Both the position numbers and the translations under genes were made by a program. Under the pieces are notes generated by a model that worked only from the letters and a program-made list of their open reading frames with translations, did no database searches and was not told the DNA's origin. From Candidatus Obscuribacterales bacterium (GTDB lineage: Bacteria; Cyanobacteriota; Vampirovibrionia; Obscuribacterales; Obscuribacteraceae): a DNA stretch of 64,000 nt. The stretch is taken from NCBI GenBank assembly GCA_020634035.1, contig JACKCM010000001.1, positions 1,050,767 to 1,114,766 on the forward strand, given 5' to 3'. Positions 57,671 through 64,000 of the stretch are shown piece after piece (within the stretch, counting starts at the first letter, position 1; each line of letters opens with the position of its first letter).

Positions 57671-58504
57671 GTGAAAGATTTCTGGAAGTTGATTGAGTCT
57701 TCTAAAGATGGTTCATCTTGCATTTCTGATCAGATTGGTTTTTTAAAGGAGTGGATGAAGTCCGCAAGCATCGAAGAGGTTGAAGCCTTCGATACTCTGG
57801 TTCGCGGGACTCTTTACCCTGAGGCCAGTACAAATAAACTCTGGTTCTTAATTGCTTTTATATTCGATCGAAATTATCTTCCTGATTCTAGATTTGATCG
57901 GTTCAGGACGTGGCTTATATTGCAAGGAGAAGAACATTATCGGCGAATTATTGCCGAACCCGATTTGATCGCTGAATATGAGTTGGATCTTGAAGTTGAG
58001 GATCTGCGAGAACTATCGAGAGCGGTTTACGAAGAAAGAAGCGGCAAGAAAAATGAGCATCTGGATAGTCTTGAGGATATTATGATAGATGCTTGTAATT
58101 CAAAAGAAGAGGAAGATCAATTTATTAAGCAGGCTCCGCAGATGTTTCCCAGGCTGCACTCCAGGATGAGGTTGCATGAATTGCGGTGGCATCCAAAGGA
58201 AGTTGGTTTGATGCTGGAGCTGCAGAGTGGTGGATGCAAGCTCGATGAGGTTCATGACATAGATCACTTTTTCTTGTCAAAATCTCAGGCCCAGGCAGAA
58301 AGTCTTGCTGCCCGATTGATCGAACTCGGATATGAAGCTAGTACCGACGAAGCCGAGGCAGATGAGGTTAGTGACGAGTACAAATTTTACGTCGCAGCCC
58401 TCGAGCAGAGCAGTCCACAATCTGTAGCTGAGCGAGCCCAGCGATTGTACGACTTGGCGGAAGAGCTTGAATGTGTTTATGATGGCTGGGGAACGTCGTA
58501 TTGA
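57671..58504 (+). CDS. DUF4240-RraB fusion protein
   Basis: A GTG start behind GGAAGGAG gives 277 residues. The N-terminal 110 match DUF4240: DFWKLIESSKDG, LKEWMKSASIEEVEAFDTLV, LWFLIAFIFDRNYLPDSRFDRFRTWLILQGEEHY. After a linker, residues 190-277 match RraB: HDIDHFFLSKSQAQAESLAARLIELGYEAS in part, QSVAERAQRLYDLAEELECVYDGWGTSY. RraB binds RNase E and changes its activity. The fusion suggests a regulator of RNA turnover. Its TTGA stop overlaps the esterase start. Confidence 0.78.
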   Translation: MKDFWKLIESSKDGSSCISDQIGFLKEWMKSASIEEVEAFDTLVRGTLYPEASTNKLWFLIAFIFDRNYLPDSRFDRFRTWLILQGEEHYRRIIAEPDLIAEYELDLEVEDLRELSRAVYEERSGKKNEHLDSLEDIMIDACNSKEEEDQFIKQAPQMFPRLHSRMRLHELRWHPKEVGLMLELQSGGCKLDEVHDIDHFFLSKSQAQAESLAARLIELGYEASTDEAEADEVSDEYKFYVAALEQSSPQSVAERAQRLYDLAEELECVYDGWGTSY

Positions 58505-59508
58505 GTGCCGATGGCGGGAGTGCGGAGTTGAAAAATTCTGACGCTGCGTCTGCCCAGCCTCTTTACGACATGCTGGCTCGTATTCGAAAGCCTGTAGCCA
58601 TGCGAGATATTGTCGCTTTGTGCCTGCGGCATGTTTTGATGGGTGATCCCTTTGCTGATGCCCCGGGCGCTGCGGCTGCGCCTCCGGACGCTAGATATCT
58701 TCAAGATGTTCATGTCTTGCAGATGGAGATCGCAGGAGTCAAATGCGCCGTCTACAAGCCGACCCAGGTGGATGAGCTGCCTTTACCGGTGATGTTCTAT
58801 ATGCACGGAGGCGGCTTCGTCACCGGTTCTTCTGATGATACCGACTATACCACGCGCCGCCTTTGTCTCGATTGCAATATGGTCGTGGTCAGCATCAACT
58901 ATCCACTGGCACCAGAAGTGGTGTTCCCTGGCGCGCTTGAGGCCTGCCTGACCATCGCCAACGAAGCCTGCGATTATTTTGCCGATGAGTTGAAAGTAGA
59001 CGCCACCAGAGTTTATCTATGTGGTGATTCTGCCGGCGGCAACCTGGCGGCGGTGATGGCTCAGAAGCTGGCAGAGACAGGCAAGCCTGCCGAGGCGTTG
59101 ATTCTGTTGGCGCCCTGGCTCGATATGCAGGTCGAGAAGTATGACTCTTACAACAAGCTGGCTCCGGAAGGTATCGTATATGATGCCGCTTTCATCGGCT
59201 ATGCCCGTGGTGCCTATATCAGATACGAAGACTGGTGCAATCCGCTGGCAAGTCCTATTCACGCGCCGCCCGATTTACTGCCGCCCACTCTTGTTCTGGT
59301 GGGCACAGACGATCCGCTCTCAGATCAGTGCAGGGCATTTGCCGATGCCAGGCAGAACCCCAAGCAGAACGCCAAGCCCCCGGTGGAACTGGTGGAATAC
59401 GCTGGGATGCCCCATTGTTTTTATGCCTTTCCCGGACTGTTCGCAGAAGAAGAAGACTGTTATCGTCGCATCGCCGACTTCGTGCGCCGTCACAAGACCG
59501 GCACATAG
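58501..59508 (+). CDS. Alpha/beta-hydrolase, hormone-sensitive lipase type
   Basis: The 335-residue enzyme has the oxyanion motif YMHGGGFVTGS (HGGG 102-105), the nucleophile Ser177 in GDSAGGN, Asp270 in VGTDDPL and His305 in GMPHCF. The YPLAPE segment near 134 is typical of family IV esterases. The start is a TTG overlapping the stop of the RraB fusion (TTGA); the next in-frame ATG at 58570 would lose 23 residues without harming the core. The substrate is a short-chain ester, as known for the family. Confidence 0.87.
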   Translation: MSADGGSAELKNSDAASAQPLYDMLARIRKPVAMRDIVALCLRHVLMGDPFADAPGAAAAPPDARYLQDVHVLQMEIAGVKCAVYKPTQVDELPLPVMFYMHGGGFVTGSSDDTDYTTRRLCLDCNMVVVSINYPLAPEVVFPGALEACLTIANEACDYFADELKVDATRVYLCGDSAGGNLAAVMAQKLAETGKPAEALILLAPWLDMQVEKYDSYNKLAPEGIVYDAAFIGYARGAYIRYEDWCNPLASPIHAPPDLLPPTLVLVGTDDPLSDQCRAFADARQNPKQNAKPPVELVEYAGMPHCFYAFPGLFAEEEDCYRRIADFVRRHKTGT

Positions 59509-59613
59509 CTTAGACAATTATTCATATATAAAGCGTTTATATCTTGGGATCCGGGTTGCCAAGGCGGGTAGAATTAGCGATGCCCTACCTACCACAGAGG
59601 CGGAAACAAGACC

Positions 59614-59919
59614 ATGAACAAACTCCTAAACGAACTACGAATGGCAGGAATCGCAGAAGGCGTCTCCTTCCTCATCCTGCTCTTCATCGCTATGCCTCTC
59701 AAATACGCCGCCGGTATGCCCCTCGCCGTAACCATCGCCGGCAGCCTCCACGGCTTCCTCTTTATTACATTGATGGTTTTCATGGTCCGCGCCAAAAAGC
59801 AATATGAATGGCCCATCGAACGCTGCGTCGAGGTGGTGATAGCTGCCGTCTGCCCCTTCGGCACTTTTGTGCTCGACCGCAAATTGAAAAAAGAAGCGGA
59901 TGCGATGCTGGCAGGCTAG
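59614..59919 (+). CDS. DUF3817 membrane protein
   Basis: The 101-residue protein has three hydrophobic helices: MAGIAEGVSFLILLFIAMPLK in part, AVTIAGSLHGFLFITLMVFM and VVIAAVCPFGTFVLDRKL. The G-x-x-E-G-x-S start, AGSLHG in the second helix and PFGTF in the third are the signature of DUF3817. The function of this family is unknown. Its stop is two bases from the engB ATG, so the two are co-transcribed. Confidence 0.85.
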   Translation: MNKLLNELRMAGIAEGVSFLILLFIAMPLKYAAGMPLAVTIAGSLHGFLFITLMVFMVRAKKQYEWPIERCVEVVIAAVCPFGTFVLDRKLKKEADAMLAG

Positions 59920-59921
59920 CC

Positions 59922-60539
59922 ATGAGCGATATCAACTTCAGCACAGCCAAGTTTTTGAAGAGCGCCCCCGGCATCAATGAATGTCCGCCGGAACACGGGG
60001 CAGAAGTCGCTTTTGCCGGGCGTTCCAATGCCGGCAAATCCAGCGCCATCAACAAGTTGACCAGATGCAAAGACCTGGCGCGAACCAGTAAGACCCCCGG
60101 GCGCACTCAGCTGATTAACTTCTTTCAGCTCAATAATTCTCCCGAGCTTCGCCTGGTCGACCTGCCTGGTTATGGCTATGCCAAAGTTTCTATCGAGAAA
60201 AAGCTTGAGTGGCAGCGCAATCTGTCGCAGTATCTGCATGAGCGGGAGAGCCTGAAGGGTGTCATTCTCTTGATGGATATTCGTCATCCGATGCAGGAAC
60301 TCGATGCCATGATGGTGAACTGGGCGGTGGAGTCTGAGATGCCGGTGCATGCGGTGTTGACCAAGGCGGATAAGCTAAATCGTGGTGCCGCCAAGAGCGC
60401 CCTGCTTAAATATCAGCGCGATATGCAAACCGCCGGACTATCTGAATTGGTAACGGTGCAAACCTTCTCTGCAGTCACCGGTGATGGTGTCGCAGAGCTC
60501 GCCAAACTTATTGGCGGCTGGCTGCGCTCAGGTAATTAA
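59922..60539 (+). CDS. engB: Ribosome biogenesis GTPase EngB/YsxC
   Basis: The 205-residue protein is a complete TRAFAC-class GTPase: G1 FAGRSNAGKSSAINKL, G2 TPGRTQLINFF, G3 RLVDLPGYGYAKV, G4 LTKADKLN and G5 SAVTGDG. EngB helps to assemble the large ribosomal subunit and is essential in many bacteria. The ATG at 59922 follows the DUF3817 stop after two bases. It is the only near-universal gene in the window and could serve for placing the genome taxonomically. Confidence 0.95.
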   Translation: MSDINFSTAKFLKSAPGINECPPEHGAEVAFAGRSNAGKSSAINKLTRCKDLARTSKTPGRTQLINFFQLNNSPELRLVDLPGYGYAKVSIEKKLEWQRNLSQYLHERESLKGVILLMDIRHPMQELDAMMVNWAVESEMPVHAVLTKADKLNRGAAKSALLKYQRDMQTAGLSELVTVQTFSAVTGDGVAELAKLIGGWLRSGN

Positions 60540-60620
60540 GGCGGCGCAATTGGCAACCGGATAAGCCGGCATTATTGCTTCCCGCCGATGGGTACGTGTC
60601 CACTTGAGAATATAAAAATC

Positions 60621-60638
60621 TGGACGGTTGACCGGCCA
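60621..60638. repeat. Palindrome TGGACGGTTGACCGGCCA
   Basis: Third copy of the dispersed palindrome, with one change in the centre from that at 26376 and 36933. It lies between engB and the thioredoxin-like gene. Confidence 0.6.
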
Positions 60639-60679
60639 AATGACACGATTTCCAGAAAGAAAGATATGCCCCGGTGAGA

Positions 60680-60685
60680 TATAAT
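60680..60685 (+). promoter_or_regulatory. -10 box TATAAT before the thioredoxin-like gene
   Basis: TATAAT is 35 bases before the ATG at 60721, which also has a GGAGAAG site. No -35 at the normal distance. Confidence 0.45.
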
Positions 60686-60720
60686 GGCGCCTGCAACCGC
60701 CCCATCGGAGAAGAACTCTC

Positions 60721-61929
60721 ATGTTAAAGAAACTAGGGTATCATCTGACTCTTTCCAGCCTGGTCGCGCTCACTTGCGCGCCTGCCGCATGGTCCCATTC
60801 TGATGTCTTCTCCGACTATTCGCTGAAAGACGCTCAGGCTCAAGCGAAGAAAGACAGCAAGCTCTTGCTGGTCGACTTCACCGCCAGCTGGTGCCCGCCC
60901 TGCCAGAAGATGGAGAAAACCACCTGGGAGGACGGCTCGGTCAAAGACTTTATCAAAGAGAACGCCATCGCCATTCAGGTCGATGTGGACAAAGACAAAG
61001 AGACCTCATCCTCGCTGGGCGTCCGCGCCATGCCGACCATGGTTCTTTTTACGCCCAAAAGCGGCGAAGCAGAGTTCGATCGCAAGGTCGGCTATATGCC
61101 GGCCGAGTCGATGCTGCAATGGTTGAAAGGCGCCAAGAGCGGCAAGTCGGTAGCCGAGATAGAAGAAGCCAGTGTCGGCTCCGACCCCAACACGATTTTT
61201 CAGCATCTATCCAAGGCACGGACTTTACAGAGCGAAAGTAAGAACGGCGAAGCTTTAGATGAATACATCTTTCTCTGGCAGAAGGTCGACAAGAGCGACA
61301 AAAATGTAGCACCACTGCGCGCGGCGATGATACCGTCCATGATGAAGCGACTTCTCGCTTCTTATCCTGAAGGCAAAGCCAAAGTGGTTAAACTTCGGGA
61401 CGAAGCAGAGAAAGCCGGGCAGCGCGATGACTGGATAGTCGTCAACGCGATACTTGGCGAGAACAACAAGACTTTAGATTGGTTCGATAAAGCCAAGAAA
61501 GATCCTGCTCAGAAAGATGCCATCGTCAGCAGTTCCACACAGCTAGAGCCGGTGCTCTTCCTGGCGTCGCGCTGGGAAGACGCAGCCACCTATCTTTATG
61601 CCAATCCCATAGATAAAGTCAACAAGATGTACGAGAGCGCCCAGTCGATGTTGAAGGGCGACGAGCATACAGAAGTCTCCAAAGAATTCGATCCGTTCCC
61701 GACCATGGTGCCTTTGATCTATGGTGCTTATATAGGAGCCGGTCGCGATGCGGAGGCGAAGAAAATCGCCGACGAATGCTTAAAGCTCGATGATACACCG
61801 CAGATGCGCAAGGTGCTCACCAGTATGGAGCAGAGCATGAAAGAGGCCCGTGCCAATAGAGACAAGGGTAAAGGTGCTTCGGGCAAAGCCGCCAATGGCT
61901 CTAGCAAGAAAGGTAGCTCTAGCAAGTAG
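60721..61929 (+). CDS. Secreted thioredoxin-domain protein
   Basis: The 402-residue product has a signal peptide (LTLSSLVALTCAPAAWS), then a thioredoxin domain with LLLVDFTASWCPPCQKME (redox pair Cys58 and Cys61), VDVDKDKETSSSLGVRAMPTMVLF with the cis-proline after Met, and GYMPAESMLQWL. The remaining 230 residues are TPR-like helices, with a Lys/Gly/Ser-rich end. It should be an extracytoplasmic disulfide reductase or isomerase. Confidence 0.88.
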   Translation: MLKKLGYHLTLSSLVALTCAPAAWSHSDVFSDYSLKDAQAQAKKDSKLLLVDFTASWCPPCQKMEKTTWEDGSVKDFIKENAIAIQVDVDKDKETSSSLGVRAMPTMVLFTPKSGEAEFDRKVGYMPAESMLQWLKGAKSGKSVAEIEEASVGSDPNTIFQHLSKARTLQSESKNGEALDEYIFLWQKVDKSDKNVAPLRAAMIPSMMKRLLASYPEGKAKVVKLRDEAEKAGQRDDWIVVNAILGENNKTLDWFDKAKKDPAQKDAIVSSSTQLEPVLFLASRWEDAATYLYANPIDKVNKMYESAQSMLKGDEHTEVSKEFDPFPTMVPLIYGAYIGAGRDAEAKKIADECLKLDDTPQMRKVLTSMEQSMKEARANRDKGKGASGKAANGSSKKGSSSK

Positions 61930-62039
61930 AGCGGCTCCAGGCAGAAGAGCGGCTCTGGCAAATAGAGCTTCGGCACTACATTGTTCTGGAGCTATGACCA
62001 TCTGAAGCTATAGCTTTCTCAGGCGATGGCGTTCTGGAA

Positions 62040-64000
62040 CTACGGTTTGGTTCTCGGGTTTCTTCCGTTCAGATAGCGGGCGATGCCCAGAGCTATTCTT
62101 TTTGCCATACTGTCTCGGTACTCCGGCTTGGATAAATTGGCTCGGTCTCTGTCATTGGTGAGGAATCCGGTTTCTAGCAGCACCGCCGGTGATTTTGGTT
62201 CGCGAATCACGTGGAAGTTCTTCTTCGAGTTTTTGCCGGCGTCTCTAACATCCAGTCCATCGGATTTGACAACTGTACTGTGGATGGTGTCAGCCAGTTC
62301 GCTGCTGCCATCATCGGATTTGGCGCGATGGAAGTAGGTCTGGAAGCCTCTGGCTCTGCCGCCGCCTCTGCTGTTCACACCGTCGTCATTGGCATGGATG
62401 CTGACGAAGGCATCTGCGATTTGTCGGTCAGATGACCGGCGACCGTCCTCTTTTCCTAGAATGCGATTGGCGAATGAAGATCTCTCAGAGAGTGCGCGGA
62501 AGCCGCCGTGCGGATTTGTTCTTTCTACGGCTATGCCGAGCTTGTTGAGATACTTCGAAACTCTGGTGGCAATGTCCTGGGTTATGGTTTTCTCCATGGT
62601 GCCTTTGACTGTCGAACCCGAATCATGACCGCCGTGACCCGCATCAATAACCACCACCGGTCTCAGTCCACCCTTGAGGCGCACCTGTCCTGGTGCCTGT
62701 TTCTGGTCATCTCTGGCGGCTCTGCGCTCGGCATCGTCTCTGCCTGCATCATCTCTTCGGCGCGAGTTTCTGTAGTGGTCGCCTTCTTTGCTATTACGAG
62801 TCTGGGCATTGCGGAAGGCGATGGAGCCAGGAATATTCTCTGCTTTTCCTTCTTTGGCTGCCCAGCCTGCCACGAAGCCGCCATCGGGCATACGATTGCT
62901 CATCAGTTTCTTCAGGCGCTCTGGGCTTATCGGCCCTTTGTTGTTTTTGTTTCTTCGATCCGGGTCACCGATTATATAGTTGCCGTCGTTGTCTCTGCCT
63001 GCCACATATATGTAGTGACTGTTTCCGGTGCGATCGTTTTGCACTCGGGCGACTGCAGTGTGACCTTTATCTAACTCTGCGTTGAGGGCTTTCATCTCTT
63101 CGTCGCCGAATTTGTCGAATTTGTACGCTTTCGTATTGAGACCGACCGACTTGAGTTGGCTCGCCATGTCGTCCAGGCTGCCTCGATAACCATGGCTGGT
63201 GGTGCCGGCTAGTTTTTTGAATCCGGTCGCTTCTTTGTCGGATATAGGAGAGCCTTTCAAGTGATCGGCTGCCATCATTCCCATGGCGAAGGCAGAACAG
63301 CTGTGACTGTCGTTTTGAGCACGGAAGAAGGTCTTGCGGTCGTTGAAAGTACGGCGCATATTGACACCGTCGGCGGCTCCACCATCATAGGGCTCTTCGC
63401 TCTTGTCTCTGCCATCTGGACGATAGCCGCGGTCGCGGTCGGTCTCTCTTTCAGGCGCGTCACGCCGTTCATCACGTTCGCTTCCTGGTACATGAGGCTC
63501 GATGCCCCTGGACCGGCTTCTTCTGCGAGTGTCGCGTCTGGTTGCGGCATCCGGCTGTGACTCTGACTCGCGACGCTGTCTTCGGGCGCTCGAATCATCA
63601 GCTCTATTTTCGGCTCTATCGGGCGCACTGCCAACACCGGCTTTGATTTTGGCTAACTCGGCGGCGTTGGGCATCTCTAGTTTGTCGCCGGTCTTGTAGA
63701 ATTTCTCTCCCGACTTGGCGAAGTCGCGGTCTCTTATAAATTCGGCAACTGCCTTCATCTCTTTGCCGGACATCTCTATTTTGCCTTCGGAGCGCATTTG
63801 CTCTAGCGCTTGATAAGGCCCCCAGCCTTTCTGAATAGACGGCATCTTCATGCCCTCGTATTTGCTCCAGGAGTTGTCTGTGGTTCTTTTATTAGGTCCG
63901 TCGCCCTGTCTGTCCGACAGGTGTTTGCCGGTCATCTGTCCGGCTTCGTTATAGTCGAAGTCATGACGTTTGCCTTCCTTATCAACCATAGATATGGGCT
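62040..64000 (-). CDS. Multidomain C39-like peptidase and amidase_3 protein (partial)
   Basis: The frame is open to the window edge, so the N-terminus is missing; an ATG at 63989 is internal or an alternative start. From there: an RHS-like fragment DFDYNEAGQMTG, a helical region, a long Arg/Asp/Glu-rich linker (about 130-210), a papain-like C39 domain (AQNDSHSCSAFAMGMMA with the Cys, GNSHYIYVAGRDNDGNYIIGD with the His), a second basic linker and an N-acetylmuramoyl-L-alanine amidase_3 domain: VVVIDAGHGGHDSGS, MEKTITQDIA, AFVSIHANDDG and AVLLETGFLTN. It would cleave peptidoglycan stem peptides, and perhaps a protein. Confidence 0.85.
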   Translation of the reverse strand, partial: PISMVDKEGKRHDFDYNEAGQMTGKHLSDRQGDGPNKRTTDNSWSKYEGMKMPSIQKGWGPYQALEQMRSEGKIEMSGKEMKAVAEFIRDRDFAKSGEKFYKTGDKLEMPNAAELAKIKAGVGSAPDRAENRADDSSARRQRRESESQPDAATRRDTRRRSRSRGIEPHVPGSERDERRDAPERETDRDRGYRPDGRDKSEEPYDGGAADGVNMRRTFNDRKTFFRAQNDSHSCSAFAMGMMAADHLKGSPISDKEATGFKKLAGTTSHGYRGSLDDMASQLKSVGLNTKAYKFDKFGDEEMKALNAELDKGHTAVARVQNDRTGNSHYIYVAGRDNDGNYIIGDPDRRNKNNKGPISPERLKKLMSNRMPDGGFVAGWAAKEGKAENIPGSIAFRNAQTRNSKEGDHYRNSRRRDDAGRDDAERRAARDDQKQAPGQVRLKGGLRPVVVIDAGHGGHDSGSTVKGTMEKTITQDIATRVSKYLNKLGIAVERTNPHGGFRALSERSSFANRILGKEDGRRSSDRQIADAFVSIHANDDGVNSRGGGRARGFQTYFHRAKSDDGSSELADTIHSTVVKSDGLDVRDAGKNSKKNFHVIREPKSPAVLLETGFLTNDRDRANLSKPEYRDSMAKRIALGIARYLNGRNPRTKP

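Noticed and set aside
1..64000. tRNA or rRNA genes
   Set aside because: No stretch with a T-loop GGTTCRANNCC plus matching acceptor stem was found; no rRNA-like conserved segments.

Overview
This 64 kb window is an accessory-gene-rich chromosomal stretch with no rRNA, no tRNA that I could find, and almost no universally conserved housekeeping genes except an EngB/YsxC GTPase near the right end. The taxon cannot be fixed from the sequence alone. The many TPR, Sel1 and WG-repeat proteins, numerous Sec-type signal peptides, two-copy paralogous families, a standalone CpaF-like N-terminal domain and a giant cysteine-peptidase/amidase fusion are a style I associate with large-genome, non-photosynthetic Cyanobacteriota of the Obscuribacterales type (Vampirovibrionia/Melainabacteria). 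That is an inference, not a proof.

Layout. 1-11.2 kb: small membrane and secreted proteins, TPR proteins, a J-domain protein, a CAP/SCP protein, a CpaF N-terminal domain protein and a long WG-repeat protein. 11.2-17.4 kb: a compact four-gene operon (ATP-grasp-like protein, GNAT, alpha-oxoamine synthase, amino-acid-type adenylating enzyme) divergent from a SAM methyltransferase; it looks like a small natural-product pathway and is the strongest candidate for an undescribed system. 17.6-23.2 kb: a tandem-domain protein, a P-loop kinase-like protein, secreted proteins, and a 488 bp regulatory-and-coding cassette present twice around a predicted ATPase. Each copy has an upstream array of four TGACC boxes at an exact 11 bp period, a conserved leader hairpin and the same terminator. 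24.7-36.2 kb: HipBA, two Sel1 proteins, a DUF6745-like protein, a MazF module, a PD-(D/E)XK-like nuclease, an isolated Clp N-domain protein, a BrnT/CopG-like pair and a SHOCT protein. 36.3-47.6 kb: a 48-residue lmo0937-type membrane peptide, a tandem pair of degenerate J-domain proteins, a nucleotidyltransferase two-gene cassette, a truncated reverse transcriptase with its own promoter and leader, a VanJ-like membrane phosphatase, a signal peptidase I with an altered catalytic lysine, and a MerR regulator. 47.8-64 kb: methyltransferase, glycoamylase-type glycosidase, YHYH protein, a second MazF module, SAF-domain protein, orphan HigA, a DUF4240-RraB fusion, esterase, EngB, secreted thioredoxin-like protein and the amidase fusion running off the window edge.

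How it fits together. Several genes appear to be expressed from promoters whose -10 box ends exactly six bases before the start codon (2695, 3755, 7140, 39466, 44160, 51800), so leaderless translation seems common. Toxin-antitoxin type modules are dense between 24 and 57 kb and several carry recognisable self-regulatory operators. A palindrome of the TGGACGGTCGACCGGCCA type recurs at three intergenic places. Functional statements rest on motif recognition by eye; no database search was possible.
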